Below, piece by piece: positions 34,829 to 43,299 of a DNA stretch of 43,299 nt (positions are counted from its first letter, which is position 1; each line of letters starts with the position of its first letter). Location of the stretch: contig JAKPYU010000310.1 in assembly GCA_029568995.1 (NCBI GenBank), positions 1-43,299 of the forward strand, written 5' to 3'. This stretch comes from Candidatus Omnitrophota bacterium. Its GTDB lineage: Bacteria; Hinthialibacterota; Hinthialibacteria; Hinthialibacterales; JAKPRU01. A program made the translations under genes and the position numbers. The notes under the pieces were generated by a model. The model did not search any database. It had not been told where the DNA came from and was given only the letters and a program-made list of their open reading frames with translations.

Positions 34829-35821
34829 TCACACTTCTCGGCCCAGCCATCGCATCACTTGCTGATAAATCCGAAAAGACCGCCGCTGTTCCAGTTCTGC
34901 CATGCGTCGGTGCCCCTTTTCGGCGAGGGCGAGTGCCTCCCCGTAAGCGATCTCCCAGCCTGCAATGGCCTGTTCCAGGCGTTCCACGTACTGCGCAGCG
35001 ATTTCCTGAGAACTTTCGTATTCATCGGATCGCGGTTGGATACATGAGACCCAGAGCGGAGTCAGTTCAGTGAGCAGCTGGCATGTCCCTGTTATCAACC
35101 TGCCGGGATCGGCGATAGGCTGTGGCGCGAACGGTTCCAACGGTGGCTTTGTGGCGACGATCAGGGTTCGATACGCCGGATGGCGGGAGTCTGTCGGATA
35201 GATTTCCTCGCGATAAATGCGGTCCAGGTTATTCGCGGTGTCCAGGCTGCCTCCTTGCGATTCGAGGATTTGATCGGTCAACATCAGCATGGTCCAGATC
35301 GGCAGGAATCCCATGGGCATTTTTGAAACAGGCCAGCCGTTCTGCTGGAACATGGCACAGGTTGCCTCCAGGTCCGGCAGAGGATACTGAAGATGCTCGG
35401 ACAGCCAGGGATGCCGTTCTCCATGGAGTTTCACATGCAGGTCATTGACGGCTTTCTCCGCTTCGCGAACCGATTCCTGATGAAATGGCGCAGTGACTAC
35501 GATTGCCTCGCGAGCGATTCGGCACAGCTCCGACAGGGAATTGTTTCGGAGACCCTCCGGGAGATGCTCCAAGGTGTCGAGGCACACGGCGACATCGAAA
35601 GCCTTGTCATGAAACGGCAGCCGGTCCGCCGAACCGCAGACAAAATCCTCACAGGCTGCCGTTCGAATGTCCACGCTGACCACGGACCAATGTGCCGGCA
35701 GGGTCAGGCTCTCTCCGGTTCCTCCGCCCACATCCAGCACAGTTCGTGGTCCTGTGGGAAACAGGCGACAGAGCACATCGGAGACTGTCCTGCCACGCTG
35801 CCATGAGTCGAACCGCAACAT
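34829..35821 (-). CDS. Class I SAM-dependent methyltransferase
   Basis: The 330-residue protein has a Methyltransf_11-type core. Motif I is VLDVGGGTGES (residues 28-38), motif II region VVSVDIRT, then CGSADRLPFHDKAFDVAVCLDTLEHLP and a conserved NNSLSELCRIAREAIVV. After about residue 180 it leaves the common fold. The C-terminal third (about 265-330) is helical and coiled-coil-like, ending in RRSFRIYQQVMRWLG, as seen in methyltransferases and glycosyltransferases of envelope glycan clusters. The target is unknown; a sugar or lipid-linked glycan is plausible from the neighbours. It is transcribed divergently from the next GT-C-like gene. Confidence 0.85.
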   Translation of the reverse strand: MLRFDSWQRGRTVSDVLCRLFPTGPRTVLDVGGGTGESLTLPAHWSVVSVDIRTAACEDFVCGSADRLPFHDKAFDVAVCLDTLEHLPEGLRNNSLSELCRIAREAIVVTAPFHQESVREAEKAVNDLHVKLHGERHPWLSEHLQYPLPDLEATCAMFQQNGWPVSKMPMGFLPIWTMLMLTDQILESQGGSLDTANNLDRIYREEIYPTDSRHPAYRTLIVATKPPLEPFAPQPIADPGRLITGTCQLLTELTPLWVSCIQPRSDEYESSQEIAAQYVERLEQAIAGWEIAYGEALALAEKGHRRMAELEQRRSFRIYQQVMRWLGREV

Positions 35822-35933
35822 CTTGAATCACCCCTTGTTCGGATTTCTGTGTGATTATCCCCGCGATTCTGCCGGATGTCAGGGGAATTCGGCATTCTTG
35901 ACCAATGCCGGTCGTTTGGGGCATTCTCCCATT

Positions 35934-37478
35934 ATGGAACAGATGGAGCGTCAGGTTGCAGGTGTCTCAGTAGATGAGAAATGCCCCGCAGGGATTCCTC
36001 ACGCCTTGTCCGCGTTGATTCTTGCCGGGTTGCTGCTCAAGTTGTCGCTGATCGGCTGGAATCGCGGCGAATATACCGATGGCATTATCCAGCTGCAACT
36101 GTGGGATTCGCCGATTGTTTTCTTTCCGCCTCTGTACACCCTGGTTGTTCGGTTTGTGAACCTTTTTGTGGGGGATCTTCTGACATCGGGGCGGCTGGTC
36201 TCCATTGTCAGTTCCGCGCTGGTTCCCATTCCGCTCTTCCTGGCCGCGAGACGTCTGGGAGACGATTCCATTGGGATTCTGGCTTCGCTCCTGTGGTTTT
36301 TGTCTCCGATGCAGAATCGGTGGGGGCTACGGGTCATGACGGATTCCCTGTTTGTTCTGCTGTTTACCGTGGCGCTGCTTTATTATGTTCATGCGATTCT
36401 GGATCGTGGAGCGGCGGGGAACCGCGCGCTGCGGGGGACTTTCTTTTGGGCCGGCCTGGCTACGCTTACCCGGTATCACGGCCTGATTTTTCTTCTTTTG
36501 TGGCTGCCGCTGGTTCGCTGGCGGATTCAGTTTCGTCCGCGGCGACGCGAGGGAGAGCCGGAACCGCAGATGGTCCGTTTTTCCTGGCCTCTTGCGCTGG
36601 TTTTCATTCCATGGATTGGGTTGGTTCTCTGGTTGGCAATCCGGGGATTCGGCCATTTCGGGCAGTTCACCGAGCGGGCGAGTCATGGGTTGTTTGTTAC
36701 GTTGTTGACCTATTTTAATTTTTTTGAAGGTTTTGTGCTTTACCTGCCATGGGCGGTCGGGTATCCCCTTGCGATCTGGATTCTTTACGCAGTGGGCAGA
36801 CTGTGGAATCGGCGGGGACCCTGGGGGCTGGTTCGTGCAGTAACCGTATTTACCATTGTGATCTGGCTTCCCGTGCAGACCGCGTTTCAGTCTTTTCAGT
36901 TCCGATATTTTTTGCCTTTGCTTCCGATCTGGTGTCTGATGGCAGGATATGCAATCGAGCAATGCAGGGAGGAGGGGCTGATTCCCGCACGGATTCGCCG
37001 TTTCGGATTGGTTGTGACACTGATCTGGCTGGGTGGTATGTCGGTGCTGGTGGTTGGGTTGCAGCGGGATGCCTTTGGGGATATCACGGATGCGGCGTTT
37101 TTTATTTCTCAACGTCCTCAAGAGGAAAGAGTTTTCTCGAATGAGACCTATCGTGCGGGAGTGGACGCCGTGAAGATGTCGTTCTGGTCGGGACGTCCGG
37201 TTCTGGGATACGATCCGGATCGGATTCAGCCGGGGGACCTTGTGGCGATTCACAATGTATACGGGGATCTGCGGAGGGATCTGGACAGGCGTTTCACCTT
37301 CGAGGTGGTCTATCGTTCGCAGCGATATCTCTATCCGTTGCTTCCGGACATCATGGTCTGGCCGCCGGGGACGACCAGCCATCCGATTTCGATGGCTTTT
37401 CGATTCACGCCGCAGGTGTATCAGACCGAAGTGGTTCGAATTACCGGGACACGCGGCTCGACAGCTCCGTCACCTTGA
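35934..37478 (+). CDS. GT-C/GT39-like polytopic glycosyltransferase
   Basis: The 514-residue membrane protein has about 10-12 hydrophobic segments. Its first loop holds GWNRGEYTDGIIQLQLWDS (about residues 40-58), with the acidic residues expected at the GT-C active site. The region FLSPMQNRWGLRVMTDSLFVLLFTV and the following LTRYHGLIFLLLW match the ArnT/PMT-type pattern. The C-terminal 90 residues are soluble. The start at 35934 is the first ATG after the family-like hydrophobic region begins; the frame is open further up. Its 3' end overlaps the convergent O-antigen-ligase-like gene by 38 bp. Confidence 0.8.
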   Translation: MEQMERQVAGVSVDEKCPAGIPHALSALILAGLLLKLSLIGWNRGEYTDGIIQLQLWDSPIVFFPPLYTLVVRFVNLFVGDLLTSGRLVSIVSSALVPIPLFLAARRLGDDSIGILASLLWFLSPMQNRWGLRVMTDSLFVLLFTVALLYYVHAILDRGAAGNRALRGTFFWAGLATLTRYHGLIFLLLWLPLVRWRIQFRPRRREGEPEPQMVRFSWPLALVFIPWIGLVLWLAIRGFGHFGQFTERASHGLFVTLLTYFNFFEGFVLYLPWAVGYPLAIWILYAVGRLWNRRGPWGLVRAVTVFTIVIWLPVQTAFQSFQFRYFLPLLPIWCLMAGYAIEQCREEGLIPARIRRFGLVVTLIWLGGMSVLVVGLQRDAFGDITDAAFFISQRPQEERVFSNETYRAGVDAVKMSFWSGRPVLGYDPDRIQPGDLVAIHNVYGDLRRDLDRRFTFEVVYRSQRYLYPLLPDIMVWPPGTTSHPISMAFRFTPQVYQTEVVRITGTRGSTAPSP

Positions 37479-39183
37479 TCCGCGCCACCTCCGAAAGCGG
37501 GTCGATCTTCAGGGCTTTTTCATACTCCGGCAGGGCGAATTCGTCTTTGTGCAGCAATTCCCAGATTGAGCCGATGGCAATGCGCAGGGATGGATCGAAT
37601 GGAGCCAGATTCGCGCAGGCTTCGTATTGTTCCCGTGCCCCTTCCAGTGCCCCGGAGGTTTTCAGGGTATCGGCATACCGGCGGCGGGTATCGAGATTGT
37701 GCGGAGATGCTTCCACTGCCGCCGCCAGGGATGCCAGAGTGGGTCTTCCATCCGGGGCTTGCCGCGATGCCTCTGCATGATAGATGGCCCCTGTTTCTCC
37801 CGATCGTACCAACCAGCCTGTCAAATGCTCGACGGTGATGAGATCTCTCTGCTCCGGCGGCTGTTTCAGTTGTTCCGTCAAAGCCTTTTTGACAATATCG
37901 GCCCGCCAGGGTGCCCATTGCGCGGCCTGAACGAGGTTTGTTTCTGTCGTCGAGATTCTCTCGGCACGCCATTCACGCACCGACTGAATAATCGGAATCA
38001 CCATCAACGCGGCCATCAAAGCCGGGATGAGGGAGGCGGTCGTGAAAACGCCGCCGGAATCGGGAATCCGTTGTTTCGTATCCTCAGGACACCCCTCCTT
38101 CAAGCCGAGAAGTCCACCCATCAACAACCAGGCGAGAGGTGAGACCGACCAGGAAGATGTCGGAAATCCGACAACCAGCCATCCAATCAGAACCAGGATT
38201 CGCCAGGTTCGGGGATGAGAATGGTCTTGCCGATGTTGGGTGGGCATGGATACCAGGAAGACGAAAAGCAACATGGCCACGATGAGCAGCCCGATCAGCC
38301 AGCCCAGGTCGGCGATCCGGAGGGCTGCGTATTCCTTCCACCATGGATCGACTCCGGTGAAGGCTGTCCGGGGTATCCTGCGGGGAATAGACCAGAGCCA
38401 CCCCCATGTCTCAGTCCCGAGGATTCGTTCTGCACGGGATTGGAACTTGAGGAGTGTCGTCACACCCGTGGTTTGCAGAGCCGGGGAAGTGCCGGTTTGG
38501 ACAAGAACACCGGGGAGGAGTGCCGTGCCGGAGAGGCCCAGCCATGTTGTCAGTGCAAGTCCCGATGGAATAAACGGCCCCCCGGAAGACAGCCGTTTTG
38601 CGACCAGAGCGGCAATGAGAACGACCGCAAGGGCCAGCAGTCCTATCCAATCGGCAAGAACAAACAATAGAAGGGAATAAACAAGTCCGACGATCCAGAA
38701 CACACCGACGACCCAATTCCGTCTCTCGGCCATCAGCGCCCAAATCAGTGCCCCCGGAAGACATGCCGTGACGAGAAGCCAGGCAGAGCCGACATACCGC
38801 TGTGCCCACGTCCATCCGAGAGAATCCGCCACGAGGATCAACAGAATCAACGCAAGGCAGGGTCCCACAAGGAACCAGGGATTTCGAATTCGGTCGCGGC
38901 GATAGCCCCAGAATAGAAATGCCCCGGAGAAAACCAGCAACAGGGCGTTTTTTCGGATGGGTTCCGGCCAGGTTCTCAACAGGGCGATTGCGCCCCCTCC
39001 CAATAACAGAAGGCCCAGGATCTTGGTGGGAGTCGACAAGGTTTCAGTAGTCTCGGAAATGGGTTTTCGAACAACATCTGCAATCAGGCCGACTGCGGAG
39101 AAAACCAGGAGAATGGCGACCGTCCCCGGTGGCGGCCCCCCCAGCAAAACGGGCAAGCTCAATCCTGCGGCTATGAGGAACAT
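37441..39183 (-). CDS. O-antigen-ligase-like membrane protein with C-terminal TPR
   Basis: The 580-residue protein has about 11-12 hydrophobic segments up to residue about 410. A soluble C-terminal part with TPR-like helices follows ([42 protein letters not shown], then [21 protein letters not shown]). A loop at about 255-290 contains [25 protein letters not shown], the place of the ligase/polymerase loop. The layout resembles Wzy/WaaL-type proteins. Enzymatic function is not proven from sequence. The start overlaps aroQ by 13 bp, so it is probably co-transcribed with it. A larger protein with the same architecture is encoded at 39741. Confidence 0.75.
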   Translation of the reverse strand: MFLIAAGLSLPVLLGGPPPGTVAILLVFSAVGLIADVVRKPISETTETLSTPTKILGLLLLGGGAIALLRTWPEPIRKNALLLVFSGAFLFWGYRRDRIRNPWFLVGPCLALILLILVADSLGWTWAQRYVGSAWLLVTACLPGALIWALMAERRNWVVGVFWIVGLVYSLLLFVLADWIGLLALAVVLIAALVAKRLSSGGPFIPSGLALTTWLGLSGTALLPGVLVQTGTSPALQTTGVTTLLKFQSRAERILGTETWGWLWSIPRRIPRTAFTGVDPWWKEYAALRIADLGWLIGLLIVAMLLFVFLVSMPTQHRQDHSHPRTWRILVLIGWLVVGFPTSSWSVSPLAWLLMGGLLGLKEGCPEDTKQRIPDSGGVFTTASLIPALMAALMVIPIIQSVREWRAERISTTETNLVQAAQWAPWRADIVKKALTEQLKQPPEQRDLITVEHLTGWLVRSGETGAIYHAEASRQAPDGRPTLASLAAAVEASPHNLDTRRRYADTLKTSGALEGAREQYEACANLAPFDPSLRIAIGSIWELLHKDEFALPEYEKALKIDPLSEVARIKVTELSSRVSR

Positions 39184-39611
39184 AGACTCACGAGGGCGCG
39201 AAGACCCAGAAGGTAACTTTGAACACCGAATCCCGAAATCTGTCCTGCGGCCACACCGGCGATGAACGAATGATGCCGGAATTCCTCCCGTCGGTGGATA
39301 TTGCTGAGATGAACTTCCACCGTCGGGATACCCACCGCCGCGACGGCATCCCGAATCGCGACCGAGGTATGGGTATAGGCAGCCGGGTTGATGAGTATCC
39401 CGTCGAACCGGTCCAGGGCCTCGCCGATGGTACGGACAATCGCACCTTCCGATGCGTGTTGAGCGATTTCCAGTTCCACGTCGAGTTCCGTTGCCAGGGT
39501 TTCCAGTGACCGGTTGATCTCCTCGAGGGTTGTTGTGCCGTAGGTTTCCGGCTCGCGCCGTCCGAGCAAGTCCAGGTTCGGACCGTGAACCACCAGAATT
39601 CGAATGGGCAT
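39171..39611 (-). CDS. aroQ: Type II 3-dehydroquinate dehydratase
   Basis: AroQ catalyses the third step of the shikimate pathway. The 146-residue protein has the family signature [19 protein letters not shown], with the catalytic Tyr24. Next come [17 protein letters not shown] and [18 protein letters not shown] with the catalytic His, then [13 protein letters not shown] at the end. The length is standard. The ATG at 39611 is preceded by ACAGGTAACC and is preferred over the in-frame TTG at 39629. It is the first gene of a two-gene leftward unit with the O-antigen-ligase-like protein. Confidence 0.96.
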   Translation of the reverse strand: MPIRILVVHGPNLDLLGRREPETYGTTTLEEINRSLETLATELDVELEIAQHASEGAIVRTIGEALDRFDGILINPAAYTHTSVAIRDAVAAVGIPTVEVHLSNIHRREEFRHHSFIAGVAAGQISGFGVQSYLLGLRALVSLCSS

Positions 39612-39740
39612 GGTTACCTGTTCTCCCAAAGTACGTTTTTCTTCAAGTAGGCGGCTCTAGGAGGAAAAAGAGCCTCGCGTTACCATACTAGCTTTTATGG
39701 ATCACTCTCAATACGAGCCTGGCATATCGGAATAGCGTCC

Positions 39741-42677
39741 GTGCACGAAACCTTACGTCCCTTCTATGATTTCAAGTTCTGGATCCTGATCTTTCCCCTG
39801 ATCGGTCTGGGCGTTTACCTTGTTTTGTCTTCCCGCTCCCACGAGGCGCTTGTTGAGCGTCTGGCCCTGTTGTTTGGTCGCCTGGTGCTTTATTTCGGCA
39901 GTTTTTACGCAACCCTGATCTTCTATACGGGGACATGGCAACACTATACCACAACCAAGGCCATTTCGTTTGAGTTTATGATCCTATTGATGCTGGCTTC
40001 CTGGTGGGCGTTAAAAGGCCGCTGGGACCGTCCGCGCACACCGATCTTGATTCCAGCGGCGTGCCTGTTTCTGGTGATATTGGTGACGACCTTTTTCACG
40101 GTGAACATGGCAGAGGCGTGGGAAGCGCTGACTCTTTATGGAGCCGCCCTTGTGCAGGTGGTTCTGCTCACCGTCTTTCTGCGCCGGGTTGCCGATTTGA
40201 GACTTTTCTGTATCGTTTTGAATGTCACAACCGTTCTGGTGGTTTTGTATGCTCTTGGGCAGTGGTTTGACTGGCAGCCGATCTGGAGCGCGATTGAGGG
40301 GCCGAATGCGGGTCGGTTCACCGAGAAACCCGTCTCGTTCATGGGGAACGAGAATTACGTAGCGGAGTTTCTCAACATGGCTTTTCCGCTGGCCATTTCG
40401 CTTCTGATCTACTCGTGGGGATACCCGTTCTGGATGGCGATGTATTCCGTCATTGTCTGTCTGATATTGGTGGCGTTCCTGTATATCGACTGCAACGCGA
40501 GCTACATGGGATTCGCTATCGGATTCCCGGTGATGGCGTTGATTCTGATTTCCTATCGTGGATTGCCGATTCTTCAACGCCTGAATTTTATCAATCCAAA
40601 ATCGGGTAATCCGATCACTCTGACGGAGCTGCGTTTCTGGTTTCGACGAGGCGTGTTTGCCCTCGTGTTGGGGCTTTCGGTTCTGGCCGCCGTTCTGGCT
40701 TCCACGGAGAATCCGATTCGCACCCGCGTGGCGGGTCTCATCACGTGGGCCGATGTGAATGGCGATTACCAGCCGGATGGCGTTCCCCCCATGATTTTCC
40801 GCCTGGAATGTATGCGGGCCAGCATTATGAAGACGTACGACAATATTTTGACGGGGATCGGTCCCGGGAACTTCAAAGTCATCCATCCGGGCTATGAGAG
40901 CCAGTTGGAGCGCAAACTCCTCGGCAAGGAGACACTGGCGCGCAAGGCGCACAATGATTTTCTTCAGCATTCTTCTGAACTGGGTATTTTCGGGCTTTTT
41001 GCCTATTTCTGGCTGTGGGTGACGGCGCTGTGGTGCGGATTTCGGTCGCTGCGAATTCTGGATTGGGGGCGAGCGGACCTGACTCCGATCGGTCCGAAGA
41101 ATCGGCCGTTTTCATTCGATGACAGACAGTTTCTTTTTTATTTCCAGGTGGGTGCGATTACCGGAATGATTATTGCGTTGGTCAGCTGCAATTTCGGCCA
41201 TACGTTTGTGCTGCCCGCCGGAGTGATCCTGTTCTATTTCATTGCGGGATCGTCCGGGCTGGTGTATTCCTGGATCTGCGGGGAGCAGTTGACACGCCGA
41301 AAGGAGGTCAACGGATCCGGTTTTCACTACACCGCCATTCCAACCTATCTCCGCTGGCCGGTTCTTCTGGTCGGCGTTTTACTGCTCACGTCGACTCTGG
41401 TTCGGCAGATCACGGGGGAGACACATCTGCGTCTTGGGATGAACTATCAGGGCCATGAGCGCTACGGCGAGATGTTCGATCATTTCGACAAGTCCATGAA
41501 GGTATGGCCGTACCAGATGGAGACCTTTTACATCCTGGGCCGGTTTTGTATCGACGCTTTTCAGCAAATAGAGCTGGTGCGCAAGGCTTACGAAGACAAG
41601 GCAGCGGAGGACTATGGTCAGAAGGAATTGACTCCGGAGCAGCAAGCCCAGGTGAATGCATGGATCGATCAGGGAACCGAGGAATTGTTGTCAAAGAAGT
41701 ATGGATTACATGAGCAGGAGAAATCGGCGATTGTCGATAAGGGGGTCAAGTGCCTTCAGATCGACGTGTTCCTCAATCCGATTTACAAGTGGGCGCACAA
41801 CAATCTGGGAGTGCTGTATGACAAGAAGGGGGACTTTGTATTTTCTAAACGCGCCTACAACCGTGTTTTGGAGATCGACTATGAGCAGGTCTATGCGCAT
41901 TACAACAACGGATTGGGGTACCTGCGGGCGGCCCAATACGACCGGGGGAGGAAGTCTTTTGAAGCCGCCTATGTGTCCAATCCGGAGAATCCGGAGGTGC
42001 TGGAGTATCTTGGCTGCTGCTATTTCCAGTTGGGGGACTATGAGAGCGCGAAGAATGCACTGGACCATTTCACCTATAAGAAATGGGACGAGAAGGGAGA
42101 GACCTGGACGCCGGACCCGGATCTCCGAAAGAACCTGGCAGCCTGGTATGCCCAGATCGGGTCGTATTTAGGCAGTGTGAATAAGTACGATCAATCTGCC
42201 GATGCGCTGGTCCGAGCAGCAAGCGCCGGGCTTGACGATTTCGCACCTGAACAATGGCGGACGGTTCAGGAACATCTGGCTTTGAACTATTTTCGTCTGC
42301 GGAAATATGATGACGCGCTGAGAGTGTTCGGTCAGATGCTGGCCCGACACGATAAAGATAACACGGCCCGCCGACATGTCTCCCAGATCTTGAGTATACA
42401 GGGCAAATACGAGGAGGCCCTGGCGGCCATGCAGCGGGTTACCCAGGACGAGCCGAACGATGGGCTGGCCTGGTTCAACTGTGCCAGTCTCAAAGTCCTT
42501 TTGGAGAAATACGATAATGCCTCGATCACTTCGGATCTAAAGAGGGCTTATGAGAAGAATCCTGAATTGATTCGAGATCAGCTCAAGACGAATCAGCCGC
42601 TGATCAATCGTCTACGGGGAGATCCCGCGCTCAAGGAGTTGGGCCTGGAGGATCTCTTTATTGAAGTCAGCAAATAG
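39741..42677 (+). CDS. Large O-antigen-ligase-like protein with TPR domain
   Basis: The 978-residue protein has about 11-12 membrane segments (residues 10-540) and a long C-terminal TPR region (about 560-965). The polymerase/ligase domain has GIGPGNFKVIHPGY followed by ARKAHNDFLQHSSELGIFGLFAYFWLW, which is the Wzy_C pattern with its conserved His and Glu. TPR units are clear in NNLGVLYDKKGDFVFSKRAYNRVLEIDY, NNGLGYLRAAQYDRGRKSFEAAY and LGCCYFQLGDYESAKNALDHF. The start is GTG with a weak upstream GGA. It probably ligates or polymerises an envelope glycan in the periplasm; the TPRs would face that side. It is divergent from aroQ. Confidence 0.85.
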   Translation: MHETLRPFYDFKFWILIFPLIGLGVYLVLSSRSHEALVERLALLFGRLVLYFGSFYATLIFYTGTWQHYTTTKAISFEFMILLMLASWWALKGRWDRPRTPILIPAACLFLVILVTTFFTVNMAEAWEALTLYGAALVQVVLLTVFLRRVADLRLFCIVLNVTTVLVVLYALGQWFDWQPIWSAIEGPNAGRFTEKPVSFMGNENYVAEFLNMAFPLAISLLIYSWGYPFWMAMYSVIVCLILVAFLYIDCNASYMGFAIGFPVMALILISYRGLPILQRLNFINPKSGNPITLTELRFWFRRGVFALVLGLSVLAAVLASTENPIRTRVAGLITWADVNGDYQPDGVPPMIFRLECMRASIMKTYDNILTGIGPGNFKVIHPGYESQLERKLLGKETLARKAHNDFLQHSSELGIFGLFAYFWLWVTALWCGFRSLRILDWGRADLTPIGPKNRPFSFDDRQFLFYFQVGAITGMIIALVSCNFGHTFVLPAGVILFYFIAGSSGLVYSWICGEQLTRRKEVNGSGFHYTAIPTYLRWPVLLVGVLLLTSTLVRQITGETHLRLGMNYQGHERYGEMFDHFDKSMKVWPYQMETFYILGRFCIDAFQQIELVRKAYEDKAAEDYGQKELTPEQQAQVNAWIDQGTEELLSKKYGLHEQEKSAIVDKGVKCLQIDVFLNPIYKWAHNNLGVLYDKKGDFVFSKRAYNRVLEIDYEQVYAHYNNGLGYLRAAQYDRGRKSFEAAYVSNPENPEVLEYLGCCYFQLGDYESAKNALDHFTYKKWDEKGETWTPDPDLRKNLAAWYAQIGSYLGSVNKYDQSADALVRAASAGLDDFAPEQWRTVQEHLALNYFRLRKYDDALRVFGQMLARHDKDNTARRHVSQILSIQGKYEEALAAMQRVTQDEPNDGLAWFNCASLKVLLEKYDNASITSDLKRAYEKNPELIRDQLKTNQPLINRLRGDPALKELGLEDLFIEVSK

Positions 42678-42892
42678 GAATCATCCGGGTTCAAACCTGA
42701 TAACCGATCTCCTGATAGCACTTGAGATGCATTTCAATGGAAAATGCCTTCGATCCTTGTCGAAAAGAGTCGTCCTGCTGTAAAGTCCCTTCAAAATTTT
42801 CCGATTATCTATAGCGATTCCCGCACAGGGGAACCGATATACGGTTCGAATATCCATCGCGGAATACGCAACCAATGGAAAGGAGATCGCTC
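42678..42892 (+). other. Intergenic region before the GNAT gene
   Basis: This 215-bp gap holds no gene. It contains a sigma-28-like element at 42781-42807 and a possible sigma-70 -35/-10 pair, TTGTCG-N18-TAAAGT, overlapping its left edge. Neither is certain. Confidence 0.45.
42781..42807 (+). promoter_or_regulatory. Possible sigma-28-like promoter
   Basis: TAAA, 15 bp, TCCGATTA matches the consensus TAAA-N15-GCCGATAA at 10 of 12 bases. The downstream gene encodes an acetyltransferase rather than an obvious motility protein, which lowers confidence. Confidence 0.3.
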
Positions 42893-43299
42893 ATGAGTCC
42901 TGCGTCCAATTGTGAAGAAGTCCTAACCATGATTGGACAGAAAACCCTGGTGCGTCCTTTGGATCGTGCGGACTGTGACCGGATTGCCTCCTGGAAACCG
43001 GTCGTCGATCCTTTGATGGCGTTATATGTGATTCCCGAGCGTGATCGGGCGGGCTGGGACCAATGGTTCAAGGAACGCACACAAGGAACCGGGAATCGGG
43101 CGTTTGCAATAGAGACCGAGGATCAGGAGTTTGTCGGGTTCATCCTACTGACGAAGGTGGATGAGAAGACGGGCGGTGCGGATATTCATGTCCAGATCGA
43201 TCCGGATCGGTTCGGCCAGGGTCTGGCAACCGATGGTCTACGAACATTTCTGGAGATCTATTTCGGCAAATGGAGTCGTGAGATGTTGACGGTGGTGCT
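42893..43299 (+). CDS. GNAT-family acetyltransferase, N-terminal part
   Basis: The ORF starts at an ATG with AGGAG 7 nt upstream and is open to the window end, giving 135 residues. The sequence resembles RimJ/RimL-type GNAT N-acetyltransferases: TLVRPLDRADCDRIASW at the start, a WDQWFKERT segment, FVGFILLTKVDEKTGGADIHVQID, and PDRFGQGLATDGLRTFLEIYF, which is the acetyl-CoA-binding (Q/R-x-x-G-x-G/A) motif. The substrate is unknown. The C-terminus lies beyond the window. Confidence 0.8.
   Translation, partial: MSPASNCEEVLTMIGQKTLVRPLDRADCDRIASWKPVVDPLMALYVIPERDRAGWDQWFKERTQGTGNRAFAIETEDQEFVGFILLTKVDEKTGGADIHVQIDPDRFGQGLATDGLRTFLEIYFGKWSREMLTVV

Noticed and set aside
40011-40970. 319-codon minus-strand ORF opposite the large O-antigen-ligase-like gene
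   Set aside because: It is an antisense shadow with low-complexity composition; the plus-strand gene is well supported.

Overview
This 43.3-kb window is bacterial chromosome from a Gram-negative-type organism. It encodes a TolC-family outer-membrane protein, O-antigen-ligase-like membrane proteins, a GspG-type pseudopilin and a full set of chemotaxis signalling proteins. Coding density is high and Shine-Dalgarno sites are ordinary (GGAGG/AGGAG). The pilin sequences, the many short dispersed palindromes and the unlinked 23S-5S genes suggest an uncultured-type lineage (for example around Hydrogenedentota/Sumerlaeota or the PVC-adjacent phyla). That placement is inference; no sequence search was possible.

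Layout. 1-9.7 kb holds mainly housekeeping genes: the purC 3' end, a GT-C-like membrane protein, a DUF4416 protein, a TolC-family protein, rplI (L9), nadB, ndk and murJ, separated by short dispersed palindromic repeats. 9.8-13.9 kb holds a secreted M30-metallopeptidase-like protein that has lost its zinc-binding residues. It is followed by a threefold tandem repeat of about 0.91 kb. Each unit carries one pseudopilin gene, its promoter and the 5' end of the M30-like gene, so two truncated copies of that gene now lie between the pilin genes. 13.9-16 kb holds glyA, tRNA-Phe(GAA) and a cyclic-nucleotide-binding-domain protein. 16.2-19.8 kb is a 23S-5S rRNA unit with its own promoter, boxA, processing stem and terminator, but no 16S gene.

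19.9-32.5 kb is a signalling and motility block. It has a PleD-like diguanylate cyclase, a 59-aa ORF behind a near-consensus sigma-28 promoter, a YvyF-like flagellar-regulon protein that also has a sigma-28-like promoter, and an RpfG-like HD-GYP response regulator. A receiver protein with a putative C-terminal HEPN domain follows, then a membrane/coiled-coil protein, a small ORF and a STAS protein. Finally comes a leftward chemotaxis cluster, cheW-cheR-cheA-cheC-cheD-cheY-cheB. No chemoreceptor and no structural flagellar gene lies in the window, so the pathway's inputs and motor are elsewhere.

32.7-43.3 kb is a cell-envelope glycan region: a sugar-nucleotide epimerase, a methyltransferase, a second GT-C-like protein and two O-antigen-ligase-like proteins with C-terminal TPRs. 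An M24 Xaa-Pro peptidase and aroQ are interspersed, and a GNAT acetyltransferase runs off the right end. The observations most worth following up are the pilin triplication with its captured gene fragments, the dead M30-like protein, the receiver-HEPN fusion and the sigma-28 promoters.
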